Of a stretch of DNA of 64,000 bases, positions 27,205 through 36,630 are shown one piece after another. Position 1 is the first letter of the stretch, and every line of letters starts with the position of its first letter. The DNA is taken from positions 97,649-161,648 of the forward strand of contig JAEUVF010000001.1 of assembly GCA_016787265.1 (NCBI GenBank). The letters are read 5' to 3'. The position numbers and the translations under genes are program-made. This stretch comes from Flavipsychrobacter sp. GTDB lineage: Bacteria > Bacteroidota > Bacteroidia > Chitinophagales > Chitinophagaceae. A model generated the notes under the pieces. It searched no databases. It saw nothing but the letters and a program-made list of their open reading frames with translations, and was not told where the DNA came from.

Positions 27205-28014
27205 ATGAATAGCGAATTCAGTTTTGAACGTTTGTTTGGATTAATCCGCAAACAATGGATCGAAAATAAAAAGTTCTATACACTCGGATCCCTGGCGCTT
27301 CTGGGATTGATGGCCATCAGCATGATCATATTCTGGGTGCTGATGGATGGTGATAATTATATGGAAGCATTTGCATATAATTTATATGTTATCGGATTGA
27401 TTTTAGCAGGATCAATTTATGGAAGCATCAGCTTTTCCATTTTAGGATCAAAAGAAAAAGGGCAGTACTGGTTGAGTTTTCCTGCAAGTCATACAGAGAA
27501 ATTGATTACAACAATTTTTTTCAATGTAATCCTGTTTTTCATCGTATATACGCTTTGTTTTTTTGTAGTTAAATGGGGTTGTCAGGCTTACATAGAAAAT
27601 TATATCCGCACCCATAAATGGGCCAGTATCAGACCAATGGATTGGGAAAATGGTTTTGGAAAAATTTTCTACTATATCATCTGGGGTTATTTCTGCTTGC
27701 AATCACTCTTTATCCTGGGATCTGTTTATTTCAAACAGTTCGCTTTTATAAAAACAGTCATTTTTGTTACCATAATAGGAGGTGCCCTGAGTTTCCTGCT
27801 AGCCAAACTTGCAATCAACTTATTTCCTGATTATAATTTTTACTGGAACAACCTGGAGCTAAGAGAATACCATGATCCTGCCAACTACGGAGTGTATAAA
27901 TCCTATGCATTGGGTTCAACTTTATCAAAAGTGCTGGGTTACTTACTTACCTATAGTTGGGTGCCGTTGTTCTGGGTCATCACCTGGTTCCGTTTGAAAG
28001 AAAAGGAAATTTAA
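27205..28014 (+). CDS. ABC-2 type membrane permease
   Basis: A 269-residue integral membrane protein with about six hydrophobic segments (FYTLGSLALLGLMAISMIIFWVL-type helix at 25-47, then about 57-80, 98-120, 155-175, 182-205, 240-258). Sequence similarity is weak, as usual for ABC-2 permeases, but the position 23 bases after the ATPase gene and before a YtrA-type regulator makes the role secure. It should form the membrane channel with two copies of the upstream ATPase. No soluble domain of note is present. Confidence 0.85.
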   Translation: MNSEFSFERLFGLIRKQWIENKKFYTLGSLALLGLMAISMIIFWVLMDGDNYMEAFAYNLYVIGLILAGSIYGSISFSILGSKEKGQYWLSFPASHTEKLITTIFFNVILFFIVYTLCFFVVKWGCQAYIENYIRTHKWASIRPMDWENGFGKIFYYIIWGYFCLQSLFILGSVYFKQFAFIKTVIFVTIIGGALSFLLAKLAINLFPDYNFYWNNLELREYHDPANYGVYKSYALGSTLSKVLGYLLTYSWVPLFWVITWFRLKEKEI

Positions 28015-28039
28015 CGTATACCCTAAAACGAAATTAATC

Positions 28040-28417
28040 ATGCAATTCAATACAACCGGCCAGGCCATATATCTCCAGATTGTTGATTATGTCTGCGAGA
28101 AAATACTGCTGGACGAATATCAACCGGAAGACAAATTACCCAGTGTACGGGAGATGGGCATGCAATTGGAAGTAAATCCCAATACTGTCATGCGAGCCTA
28201 TGAAGTGCTCAAGCAGCAACTGATCATTCATGACCGGCGCGGCATCGGCTACTTCATCAGCGAAGCAGCCAAAGACAATGCACTGAACTACCGGAAACAG
28301 GAATTTACCAATAGTGAATTGCCTGCCTTTTTCAGGGTCCTGTTCATGCTGGGTATGGAGCCATCTGATCTGGCTCCGGCTTATGAGAGTTTTAAAAATA
28401 AATATGTAAGAGCATAA
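28040..28417 (+). CDS. GntR family transcriptional regulator, YtrA type
   Basis: A 125-residue GntR protein with only a winged helix-turn-helix (about 8-75) and a short dimerisation tail, which defines the YtrA subfamily. Key segments are QIVDYVCEKILLDEYQPEDKLPSVREMG and NPNTVMRAYEVLKQQLIIHDRRGIGYFI. Such regulators have no ligand domain of the FadR or HutC type. It sits 25 bases behind the permease gene and most likely represses its own operon through the inverted repeat at 26313-26338. The C-terminal EFTNSELPAFFRVLFMLGM probably makes the dimer contacts. Confidence 0.94.
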   Translation: MQFNTTGQAIYLQIVDYVCEKILLDEYQPEDKLPSVREMGMQLEVNPNTVMRAYEVLKQQLIIHDRRGIGYFISEAAKDNALNYRKQEFTNSELPAFFRVLFMLGMEPSDLAPAYESFKNKYVRA

Positions 28418-28427
28418 ACCTATTCAG

Positions 28428-29153
28428 ATGAAAACAAGTAATAAACTATTAGTAATCCTGCTAATTAACCTCGTACTGATTCCTACCACGATTATGCTGG
28501 CGCTTTCTGCAAAAGTTAAAAGCGGTAAGTATGTGCTGGGTATGACAGAGTACGAGAAAGAAGCCCGTGCGGCCAAACCCATATCAGCTACCGGCTTGCT
28601 GAAACTGACAGCACCAAAGGGGGCCAAACTTGAATGCACCATACATTATTCTGACAGCGTGTATTACCGTAAATATGGTTCTGCGGATAAAAGGCTTTCT
28701 GTTGAAAATTCAGGCGACACGTTGGTGTTTTCCATACCTTCTTCTACAGCCCAAAGTAAAGATGAGGATCGCAATGAAATCTATCTTGATTTATTTATGC
28801 CCTTCAACGGCTTGCTAATGCTGGATGGTGCTACGGCAAAACTGGATTCAGTGGCCGTTGATGCGGAAATTGAAGTAGCCATGCAAAATAATAGCATCCT
28901 TACTTTGGGTAACAGGGAAAGAGATAAAAACACACCGCTGAAATTTGCTTCTCTCTTTGTACAGGCGAGCAATTCGGATCTGAATATTCCCGATCACACT
29001 TCCATTGAAAAGCTGGTGCTGAAACTGGATGGAAAATCAAAACTTGGTTTCGGCCAGGAATTACAACTTGCCAATCTGGAAGGAACAGTTTCCAGTGAAA
29101 CTTCCGTGACAGGTCCCGCAAAATGGATTTATCTCTTAAAACCAACTCCCTGA
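28428..29153 (+). CDS. Membrane-anchored beta-rich protein of unknown function
   Basis: A 241-residue protein with one N-terminal hydrophobic segment (LLVILLINLVLIPTTIMLALSA) and then a beta-rich exterior part. Repeated short strands with alternating hydrophobic residues (LLKLTAPKGAKLECTI, LLMLDGATAKLDSVAV, EVAMQNNSILTLG, LVLKLDGKSKLGFG) suggest a right-handed beta-helix like the DUF2807/GIN group; I could not confirm the family. It is 10 bases behind the GntR gene, so it is the last gene of the transporter operon, and may sense or bind what the transporter handles. Its TGA is followed directly by the stop codon of the convergent M20 gene. Confidence 0.75.
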   Translation: MKTSNKLLVILLINLVLIPTTIMLALSAKVKSGKYVLGMTEYEKEARAAKPISATGLLKLTAPKGAKLECTIHYSDSVYYRKYGSADKRLSVENSGDTLVFSIPSSTAQSKDEDRNEIYLDLFMPFNGLLMLDGATAKLDSVAVDAEIEVAMQNNSILTLGNRERDKNTPLKFASLFVQASNSDLNIPDHTSIEKLVLKLDGKSKLGFGQELQLANLEGTVSSETSVTGPAKWIYLLKPTP

Positions 29154-30356
29154 TCAGGGCTCTACCAGGGCGCCTAATACAGCCATCATAGCCATCCCGG
29201 TTTCGATGGCAGATTCATCAATATTGAACGTGGGCGTATGCACTCCGGATACGATGCCACGTTCTTTATTCATTACGCCCAGCCGGTAAAAACAGCCGGG
29301 TATTTGCTGCGAATAATAGCCAAAATCTTCAGCGCCCATTCTCAACTCTGTCTCTTCCACACGTGCACTTCCAAGATACTCTTGAGCAACTGCTCTGGCT
29401 TTTTCATGCAGGGCTTCATTGTTGTAAACAGAGGGATATCCCACATCAATGTGTAAGTCTACTTCAGCGCCCATGGATTGAGCAATGCCCTCCACTATAT
29501 TTCGGATCAGTTCATGCGCTTTGAATCGCCAGCCTTCATCCATCGCCCTGAACGTGCCCATCATTTTAACTTCGCTGGGAATCACATTGGTGGTATGTCC
29601 ACCCTGGATGGAAGTGATAGATAAAACGGAAGGCTGATGCGGATCCCGGTTTCTGCTGATTACCTGTTGCAGCGCAACTACCATTTGTGATGCAACCAAT
29701 AGGGTATCGGTTGTAAGGTTCGGTGCAGCTGCATGTCCGCCCTTTCCTTTTACCGTTATATAAATTTCATCAGCACTCGCCATTACTTTTCCAGCCCGGA
29801 AACTTACCTGTCCAACCGATAATTGAGGATGCACGTGCAATCCGAATATTGCAGCAGGTGCCGGGTTTTCCAATACTCCATCCCGGATCATATAACTGGC
29901 CCCACCCGGGTTTTTTTCTTCGCCTGGCTGAAAAACCAGTTTGATGGTGCCCGTCCAGGCATCTTTTAACTCCTGTAAAATGCGCGCTGCTCCCAGTAAA
30001 CAACTGGTATGCACATCGTGCCCGCAGGCATGCATGATGCCAGGCCTGGTTGATTTATACGATATATCATTTTCTTCCTGGATGGGTAATGCGTCCATAT
30101 CCGCCCTTAGGGCTATACATCGACTTTCGGGGTTCCGGCCTTTTATTAGTCCCACTACACCTGTAGTGGCCATTACTGTAAATGGAATATTCAGCTTGCG
30201 CAGGTGTTCCTGTACAAACTTGCTTGTCTCAAATTCCTGGTAACTTAATTCCGGATTGGCATGCAGATGTTGCCGGATGGCAATATACTCAGCAGCATAA
30301 ATAGCAGCTTTCTGCCGTATTTTTTCCTGTAATTCCTGTTGCTCCATGATCCCCAT
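29154..30356 (-). CDS. M20 family metallo-amidohydrolase
   Basis: A 400-residue M20D amidohydrolase of the type that includes hippurate hydrolase, IAA-amino acid hydrolases and N-acetyl-L,L-diaminopimelate deacetylase. Metal ligands are visible in MHACGHDVHTS (Cys111, His113) and QPGEEKNPGG (Glu146/147), with further ligands in GLHVHPQ and near RMGAEDFGYYSQ. No signal peptide is present, so it acts in the cytosol. An internal ATG at 30347 would remove only three residues. LysA is in the window, but this gene is not near it, so a role in diaminopimelate synthesis is only possible. Confidence 0.93.
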   Translation of the reverse strand: MGIMEQQELQEKIRQKAAIYAAEYIAIRQHLHANPELSYQEFETSKFVQEHLRKLNIPFTVMATTGVVGLIKGRNPESRCIALRADMDALPIQEENDISYKSTRPGIMHACGHDVHTSCLLGAARILQELKDAWTGTIKLVFQPGEEKNPGGASYMIRDGVLENPAPAAIFGLHVHPQLSVGQVSFRAGKVMASADEIYITVKGKGGHAAAPNLTTDTLLVASQMVVALQQVISRNRDPHQPSVLSITSIQGGHTTNVIPSEVKMMGTFRAMDEGWRFKAHELIRNIVEGIAQSMGAEVDLHIDVGYPSVYNNEALHEKARAVAQEYLGSARVEETELRMGAEDFGYYSQQIPGCFYRLGVMNKERGIVSGVHTPTFNIDESAIETGMAMMAVLGALVEP

Positions 30357-30410
30357 CCCACAAATATAAGTGCTCTCCCAACTTCTTAATTCACACTTCT
30401 AACTTCATAA

Positions 30411-30839
30411 TTACTCTTCCATGCTCTTGTCCGGATTCACCTCAATCACATCATTCACGATATATACATTCTGCTTGAACTCCCTGGATAGCTGCCGCTG
30501 GTAGGACTCCGCCATTTTTCGGTCTTCAAAATTGCCCACCCGTAATCTGAAATAAGGTGCCTGGTAGAGAAGATAGGCTTTCAGCTCCGGGTATAACCGG
30601 TAAACCGTGGTCTTTGCATTAATAGCAGCATTCCGATCGGTCGTATTAATTACCTGGATACGAAAACCGGGTACATTCCGACGGGATTCCCTGGTAGTTA
30701 CTTCATTTATTTCGATCTGCTTTTTCACGAGTTGATCCAGTCTCGGGTCTTTTTTCACGATGATGGTATCCGCTATCGGATTGGCATAACCGATGACTGT
30801 ATACATGCAGGCAAAAAATAATATTATCAGGGTTTTCAT
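30411..30839 (-). CDS. Exported SPOR domain protein
   Basis: A 142-residue protein with a signal peptide (MKTLIILFFACMYTVIGYA) and one SPOR domain (about 50-135; VPGFRIQVINTTDRNAA, then YFRLRVGNFEDRKMAESYQRQL and VYIVNDVI). SPOR domains bind glycan strands stripped of stem peptides, which are found at division sites, so this is likely a periplasmic peptidoglycan-binding protein. It is short, with no other domain; 54 bases separate it from the M20 gene and 60 from deoC. Its exact job in cell-wall remodelling is unknown. Confidence 0.92.
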   Translation of the reverse strand: MKTLIILFFACMYTVIGYANPIADTIIVKKDPRLDQLVKKQIEINEVTTRESRRNVPGFRIQVINTTDRNAAINAKTTVYRLYPELKAYLLYQAPYFRLRVGNFEDRKMAESYQRQLSREFKQNVYIVNDVIEVNPDKSMEE

Positions 30840-30899
30840 GTTATTAAGACATTCAAAATCCTCGCCAAAGTTGGCTGTACCTTTCTTTTTAATCTTTTA

Positions 30900-31577
30900 C
30901 TAATAACCTCCGGTTGTTTCCCTGGCGGGATTTCCCTCTGCAATGGCAACACTTGCGCTGCATCCCAGGCGGTTTGCCCCGGCTTCTACCAGGGCGCTGG
31001 CAAAGGCAAAATCCCGGATTCCGCCCGAGGCCTTGATCTGTACCTGGGGGGGCAGGTGCTTTCGCATCAACTGAACCGCTTCAACACTTGCTCCTTTTTC
31101 AGCATACCCAGTGGAGGTCTTCATGAAATCGATACCGAGCGGCCCCAGTTTTTCGCAACAACCGATAATTTCTTCCTCGCTCAGGATACCGGACTCAATG
31201 ATCACTTTTAAGATCCTGCCTTTATTATGACATACTTCCACCAGCAGAGCCACTTCTTTTTGAAGGTAAGTCCAGTCCTGCTGCCTTAGCGCCACCAGGT
31301 TAATCACCATATCTACTTCCTGCGCCCCGTCTACTACTGCCAGGATGGTTTCCGCTACTTTGGCTTCCGTAGCTGAATAACCAAATGGAAAACCCACTAC
31401 AGTTGCCACTTTTACAGAAGTGGGGGCAAGGATTGCCACAGCTCTTTTTACAAAGGGAGGCGGCACACAAACCGCTGCAAATCCATAGGCAACTGCTTCG
31501 GCGCAGAGTTTTTCAATATCCCCGATAGTTGTAGTAGGCTTAAGGATAGTATGGTCTATGAAAGAAGCAATATTCAT
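30900..31577 (-). CDS. deoC: Deoxyribose-phosphate aldolase
   Basis: A 225-residue class I aldolase that splits 2-deoxyribose 5-phosphate to glyceraldehyde 3-phosphate and acetaldehyde in nucleoside breakdown. Schiff-base Lys153 is in DFMKTSTGYAEKGA, the second lysine Lys182 in IKASGGIRD, and the acid Asp89 in EVDMVINL. Length fits the family. No other deo genes are next to it. It is divergent from the amidohydrolase pair at 31669 with 91 bases between the starts. Confidence 0.97.
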   Translation of the reverse strand: MNIASFIDHTILKPTTTIGDIEKLCAEAVAYGFAAVCVPPPFVKRAVAILAPTSVKVATVVGFPFGYSATEAKVAETILAVVDGAQEVDMVINLVALRQQDWTYLQKEVALLVEVCHNKGRILKVIIESGILSEEEIIGCCEKLGPLGIDFMKTSTGYAEKGASVEAVQLMRKHLPPQVQIKASGGIRDFAFASALVEAGANRLGCSASVAIAEGNPARETTGGY

Positions 31578-31668
31578 AATATGAACCGACCGCTGATAAA
31601 AATCGGTAGTCGAAGTTATACCATTTACTTAAATTCGGTACTTCACACAAACGAAACAAGAAACACTC

Positions 31669-34600
31669 ATGAGAAAGCATTTTATGCTGCCTTCCGGCCT
31701 TCGGCTGCCCGCATTGCTCTGTGCTGTGCTAGGTGGAACCATCGCCCAGGCACAACCGACTTTCCCGGTTAATGGCATCGCTGATGAAAAAGTTGCCACT
31801 TTTGCATTTACCAATGCTACCATTGTGGCGGAATCCGGTTCCGTACTCAATGCAGCTACCATGGTAGTAAAAGATGGTAAAATCGTCTCAATTGGCACCA
31901 ATGTATCTGTGCCGAAAGAAGCAATGGTAGTTGATTGCAAGGGTAAGTACATCTATCCTTCCTTTATTGACATGTATTCTGACTATGGTATGCCACCCCT
32001 GGCAGCCGTACAACGCCGGTTTAACTTCAATGCTCCGGCACAGCTGACTTCCAATCAAAAAGGTGCTTACGGCTGGAACCAGGCAATTCGGTCAGATGTT
32101 CATGCGGTAACCCAATTTTCCGCCAATGAAGAAAAGGCCAAACAACTCCGCGAGCAGGGATTTGGAACTGTCCTGACACATGTGCAGGATGGTATCGCCC
32201 GTGGTACCGGAACCGTGGTTACCCTGGCTGACGATAAAGAAAATAAAACTGTCTTAAAAGATAAGGCGGCATCCCATTTCTCTTTTAGCAAGGGTTCATC
32301 CACCCAGGTTTACCCCAGCAGTCTGATGGGCACAATCGCATTACTGCGTCAAAGTTTTCTCGATGCCCAATGGTATAAAAACAATTCCGCCAAAGAAGGA
32401 CTCAATCTAAGTCTCCAATCCTGGAATGAAAACCTGTCGCTGCCCCAGATCTTCGAAGCCAATGATAAATGGATGGCTTTAAGAGCTGATAAAATCGGCG
32501 AAGAATTCGGTATCCAGTACATCATCAAAGCGGGCGGTAATGAATACCAGCGGATCCAGGAAATGGCAGCTTCCAAAGCTCCCTTTATCCTCTCCCTGAA
32601 TTACCCGCAGGCGATGGATGTGGAAGATCCAAATGATGCCCGTTTTATTTCCCTTTCGGATATGAAACACTGGGAACTGGCACCTTCCAATGCCGCAGCT
32701 TTTGAGAAAGCAAATATTCCCTTTGCTCTGACTGCTGCAGATCTTCGCGATGCCAAACAGTTTATGGCTAATCTGCGCAAGGCGATTGAGTATGGTCTTT
32801 CTGAAAACAAAGCTCTGGAAGCACTTACCAAAACACCCGCAACCCTATTAGGTGTTTATAACGAAGTGGGTAGCCTTACTACCGGCAAATGGGCCAATTT
32901 CATTATCACAAGCGGTCCTGTATTCCAGGATAAATCAGTGATTCTGCAAAATTGGGTGCAGGGCAAAAAATACGGTGTTAAAGAGGATAGCTGGTCTGCC
33001 CCCATGGGTGAATATCAGCTGACGTTAAATAGTGACAAAGGCGCTCAGCAATATAATCTGCTGATCAAAGCAGGTGGTACCGCTTCTGTTATTCAAAAAG
33101 ACACACTGACAGGTAAATTCAGTTTCGACGGAAAATTGGTCAAATTAAGTTTCCCTGAAAACAAACAATCCAAAAAGAATATCCGTCTCAGCGGTGTTAG
33201 TCAGACCGATGGATGGCAGGGTACCGGAGAAGATGCCAGTGGTAATAAATTTTACTGGACAGCCAAAATGCTGAAAGGTGAAACCCCTAAAGCAGACAGT
33301 GCTAAAAAGAAAACGGCTCCGGAGCTCAGTGCTATTCCCGTCCCCTTTAACGGATATGGCTTTGAAAAGACGCCGGAACAACAAACCCTGCTGATCCGGA
33401 ACGCTACAATTTGGACCAATGAAAAAGAAGGCAAACTCGAAGCTGCAGATGTTCTGGTTAAAAATGGAAAAATCGCTGCTATTGGTAAAGGGCTTTCAGA
33501 TGCTGGCGCTACAGTAGTGGATGGAACCGGTAAACACCTGACCCCCGGTATTATTGATGAACATTCTCATATCGCGGCAGCCTCTATTAATGAGGGCGGG
33601 CAATCCGTGACTTCTGAAGTACGCATCGCCGATAACCTGAATCCGGAGGATATTAATATTTACCGCCAGCTTAGTGGTGGTGTTACTTCATCTCATATTC
33701 TGCACGGTTCTGCCAATACAATTGGTGGCCAGACCCAACTGATCAAACTTCGCTGGGGTGCAGATGCGGAGGGACTCAAATTCGCCAACTGGATTCCCCA
33801 GATCAAATTTGCCCTGGGAGAAAACGTTAAGCGTTCTGGCAGCAGCGCCAACAATCGTTTCCCTGATTCCCGCATGGGTGTGGAAGAAGTTCTGGTAGAT
33901 GCGTTTACCCGTGCCCGTGATTATGAAAAAGCAATTGCCGCAGCTTCGGTTGTGCCTAAGGGTAAGAAAGGTGTAACCGCTAATCCATGGGCTACTGTTC
34001 GTCGCGACCTGGAACTGGATGCTCTGGTGGAAATACTGAATAAAAAACGCTTCATTACCTGCCACTCTTATGTTCAAAGTGAAATCACTGCAGCCATTCG
34101 TGTGGGTGACAAATTCGGTTTCACCTTTAACACCTTTACCCATATCCTGGAAGGTTATAAGGTAGCGGATAAAATGAAAGCACATGGTTCCAACGCCAGT
34201 ACTTTCTCCGACTGGTGGAATTATAAAATGGAAGTAGTAGATGCAATTCCCCAGAATGCAGCTATTATGCATGAAGTTGGGTTGAATGTAGCCATTAACA
34301 GTGACGATGCGGAGATGGCCCGTCGCCTCAACCAGGAAGCTGCCAAAAGTGTAAAATATGGCAAGATGAGTGAGGAGGATGCCTTGAAAATGGTAACCCT
34401 GAATCCTGCCAAAATGCTGCATGTGGAAGATCGGGTGGGCAGTATTAAAGTAGGTAAGGATGCCGATCTGGTACTCTGGTCAGATAATCCGCTCAGCATT
34501 TATGCAAAGGCAGAAAAAACCATCGTAGACGGAATTGTATATTTTGATCGCCAGCGCGACCAGGAACTGCGTGCGAAAATCACAGCAGAAAAGAGCCGCC

Positions 34601-34749
34601 TTGCGCAAAAGATGATTGGAGAGAAAAAATCAGGTGCTCCCATGGCTCCGGCCCGCGCAAGCATGGAAATTATGCATACCTGCAGCGACCATGCGCACAG
34701 TCATGGACTCCTGGTAGTTGATGCAGATCAGATCAATTCTAACGACTAA
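31669..34749 (+). CDS. Secreted double-domain amidohydrolase; first half degenerate
   Basis: A 1026-residue exported protein with two amidohydrolase-fold halves. A signal peptide ends near AQAQ (29). In the first half (about 45-440) the metal motif after the PxxID position is replaced by MYSD (Tyr103, Asp105 where HxH is expected). The second half (about 560-980) is intact: His632 and His634 in EHSHI, His799 in CHSYV, His825 in THILEG and Asp879 in NSDDAEM. Relatives include imidazolonepropionase-like enzymes. It is followed 11 bases later by a second amidohydrolase-fold gene. Only the second half should be catalytic; the substrate is unknown. Confidence 0.88.
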   Translation: MRKHFMLPSGLRLPALLCAVLGGTIAQAQPTFPVNGIADEKVATFAFTNATIVAESGSVLNAATMVVKDGKIVSIGTNVSVPKEAMVVDCKGKYIYPSFIDMYSDYGMPPLAAVQRRFNFNAPAQLTSNQKGAYGWNQAIRSDVHAVTQFSANEEKAKQLREQGFGTVLTHVQDGIARGTGTVVTLADDKENKTVLKDKAASHFSFSKGSSTQVYPSSLMGTIALLRQSFLDAQWYKNNSAKEGLNLSLQSWNENLSLPQIFEANDKWMALRADKIGEEFGIQYIIKAGGNEYQRIQEMAASKAPFILSLNYPQAMDVEDPNDARFISLSDMKHWELAPSNAAAFEKANIPFALTAADLRDAKQFMANLRKAIEYGLSENKALEALTKTPATLLGVYNEVGSLTTGKWANFIITSGPVFQDKSVILQNWVQGKKYGVKEDSWSAPMGEYQLTLNSDKGAQQYNLLIKAGGTASVIQKDTLTGKFSFDGKLVKLSFPENKQSKKNIRLSGVSQTDGWQGTGEDASGNKFYWTAKMLKGETPKADSAKKKTAPELSAIPVPFNGYGFEKTPEQQTLLIRNATIWTNEKEGKLEAADVLVKNGKIAAIGKGLSDAGATVVDGTGKHLTPGIIDEHSHIAAASINEGGQSVTSEVRIADNLNPEDINIYRQLSGGVTSSHILHGSANTIGGQTQLIKLRWGADAEGLKFANWIPQIKFALGENVKRSGSSANNRFPDSRMGVEEVLVDAFTRARDYEKAIAAASVVPKGKKGVTANPWATVRRDLELDALVEILNKKRFITCHSYVQSEITAAIRVGDKFGFTFNTFTHILEGYKVADKMKAHGSNASTFSDWWNYKMEVVDAIPQNAAIMHEVGLNVAINSDDAEMARRLNQEAAKSVKYGKMSEEDALKMVTLNPAKMLHVEDRVGSIKVGKDADLVLWSDNPLSIYAKAEKTIVDGIVYFDRQRDQELRAKITAEKSRLAQKMIGEKKSGAPMAPARASMEIMHTCSDHAHSHGLLVVDADQINSND

Positions 34750-34760
34750 ATGAGACAACA

Positions 34761-36071
34761 ATGAAAAACAACATAATTGCATTACTGGGAGCTTCGCTGA
34801 TTTCAGTTGCTTCCTTAGCCCAGGAAAATGTTTATCCTGCCCCCGAATATAAGGGACTGCTTTTCCTGAAAAATGGTACCGTACATGTTGGTAATGGCCA
34901 GGTGCTGGAGAATGCCACCATTCAAATCAATAATGGCAAAATTGAAAAAATCGGACAAAACCTGCCTATCCCCATGGATGACGTAAAAGTGTTCGATGTA
35001 AGCGGTAAACATATTTACCCCGGACTCATCCTAAGCAGCTCCACGCTTGGACTGGTTGAGGTGAATAGTGTGCGTGCTACTATTGACCATACTGAAATTG
35101 GAGAAATCAATCCGTCGGTTCGTTCCATTGTAGCCTATAATACTGATTCCAAAGTGACTAATACACTTAAAACAAATGGAATTCTGATGGCTAATATCGT
35201 ACCCGATGGAGGGCTGATCAGTGGGTCATCTTCCGTTGTTCAGCTGGATGCCTGGAACTGGGAGGATGCCGCCGTGAAAATGGAAAATGGGCTGCATCTT
35301 AGAATGCCATCCCTGATCAACCGTCCAAGCCGCTTTGCTTTCTTTATGGGGGCTGCGGCTCCTGGTGATCCGGTGAAAAGAGGGCTGGAGCAGGTTGACC
35401 AAATCAAGACCTTCTTTCGGGAAGCGCAGGCCTATGTAAATGAAACTGGCCGTACTAGTACAAACCTGAAATACGAAGCGGTAAAAGGGCTGTTCAACAA
35501 GTCGCAAAAACTCTTCGTGCATTGCGATATCGTTAAGGAAATGCTGATTGCCATTGATTTTGCCAAGGAATTTGGAATGGATGTGGTGATCGTTGGCGGA
35601 AGTGAATCCTACCAGATGCCCGAACTGCTGAAACAAAACAATGTATCAGTTATCCTGAACCAGATGCACAGTTTGCCTACGTCAATAGATGATGATGTGG
35701 ATCAGCCTTACAAAACTGCTGCTGCCCTTCAAAAGGCGGGGGTTCTGTTTGCGATCAATGATGCAGACGGGCAAACACGTGGCAGGAACCTCGCTTTTAA
35801 TGCCGGTACTGCTGCTGCTTATGGATTAACCAAAGAACAGGCCTTGCAGGCGATTACGCTGAATCCCGCGAAAATCCTGGGTATTGGAGATCGCGCCGGA
35901 TCCATTGAAGTCGGTAAGGATGCCAGCCTGCTTGTAAGCGAGGGGGATATTCTGGATATGAGAAGCAGTATTATATTGCATGCCTTTATCCAGGGACGTA
36001 AAGTAGATCTGACGGATAAGCACAAACAGTTGGATGAACGATACAGGAAAAAGTACGGTATTTCTAAATAG
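34761..36071 (+). CDS. Secreted amidohydrolase-like protein lacking the HxH metal motif
   Basis: A 436-residue protein with a signal peptide (MKNNIIALLGASLISVASLAQ) and an amidohydrolase fold: the N-terminal composite beta domain (GTVHVGNGQVLENATIQI) and the C-terminal return of it (LNPAKILGIGDRAGSIEVGKDASLLV). The entry to the barrel reads YPGLILSSSTLGL, with Ser93 and Thr95 where the metal-binding HxH should be. A single His remains in FVHCD and an Asp in NDADGQ. It resembles the degenerate first half of the preceding protein. It ends the operon, with a strong terminator directly behind. A binding or pairing role with the upstream protein is my inference. Confidence 0.85.
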   Translation: MKNNIIALLGASLISVASLAQENVYPAPEYKGLLFLKNGTVHVGNGQVLENATIQINNGKIEKIGQNLPIPMDDVKVFDVSGKHIYPGLILSSSTLGLVEVNSVRATIDHTEIGEINPSVRSIVAYNTDSKVTNTLKTNGILMANIVPDGGLISGSSSVVQLDAWNWEDAAVKMENGLHLRMPSLINRPSRFAFFMGAAAPGDPVKRGLEQVDQIKTFFREAQAYVNETGRTSTNLKYEAVKGLFNKSQKLFVHCDIVKEMLIAIDFAKEFGMDVVIVGGSESYQMPELLKQNNVSVILNQMHSLPTSIDDDVDQPYKTAAALQKAGVLFAINDADGQTRGRNLAFNAGTAAAYGLTKEQALQAITLNPAKILGIGDRAGSIEVGKDASLLVSEGDILDMRSSIILHAFIQGRKVDLTDKHKQLDERYRKKYGISK

Positions 36072-36074
36072 TCT

Positions 36075-36106
36075 AAAAAAAGGTAACCAGCTCGGTTACC
36101 TTTTTT
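36075..36106 (+). terminator. Rho-independent terminator behind the amidohydrolase operon
   Basis: GGTAACC (36082-36088) and GGTTACC (36094-36100) form a perfect stem with loop AGCTC, flanked by seven A and six T, four bases after the stop codon. Confidence 0.9.
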
Positions 36107-36161
36107 CTTGTGGCGGCAACCAAGTTCAAAATATATCGTTTAGAACTTAAATAAAGAACGT

Positions 36162-36608
36162 ATGAAAAAGTACATGATGCAAATGGCAGTTGTTTTGTTT
36201 GTTAGTTTAGGTATGGTTGCCTGCGACAAATCTGACGACGATAATAATGATCCTTCCAATACTCCCGCTAATTCAGTGACCAATTCTTACCTGATCAATG
36301 GAAGCTGGAGAGTCAGCCTGCTTACGGATGACGGGAGAGATGAAACCAGTGATTACGAAGGATATACCTTTGTTTTTGGAAATGACGGAAAGCTCACTGC
36401 AACCCGTGGAGCAGTTACCACAACCGGCACCTGGCGTACCCAGAGGGATGATGGCAGCAATGAATTGGTTATCCTGCTCTCAACTACAGACCGGGATCTG
36501 CTGGAACTTAATGACGATTGGGACATCATACTTAGTAACAATACAAAAATTGAATTGCAGGACGATAATGATGAACGCGACGAAAAACTGCACTTTACGA
36601 AAAAGTGA
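36162..36608 (+). CDS. Small lipoprotein, lipocalin-like
   Basis: A 148-residue lipoprotein. The signal ends at a lipobox with Cys21 (GMVACDKS), followed by an Asp/Asn-rich linker (DDDNNDPSN), then a beta-rich part: SWRVSLLTDDG, GYTFVFGNDGKLTATRG, TGTWRTQRDDG, IELQDDND. This NGSWRV...FVFGNDGKLTA...GTW pattern is that of the small lipocalin-like (DUF4923/lipocalin-5-like) lipoproteins of Bacteroidota, probably on the periplasmic or outer face of the outer membrane. It is a monocistronic gene between the terminator and a palindromic repeat. Confidence 0.85.
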   Translation: MKKYMMQMAVVLFVSLGMVACDKSDDDNNDPSNTPANSVTNSYLINGSWRVSLLTDDGRDETSDYEGYTFVFGNDGKLTATRGAVTTTGTWRTQRDDGSNELVILLSTTDRDLLELNDDWDIILSNNTKIELQDDNDERDEKLHFTKK

Positions 36609-36630
36609 TCTTCTTTACTCCGCCTTTTCC

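Noticed and set aside
33688..34422. A 244-codon frame antisense to the large amidohydrolase
   Set aside because: It is the shadow of a strongly coding plus-strand gene and has no recognisable similarity or signal.
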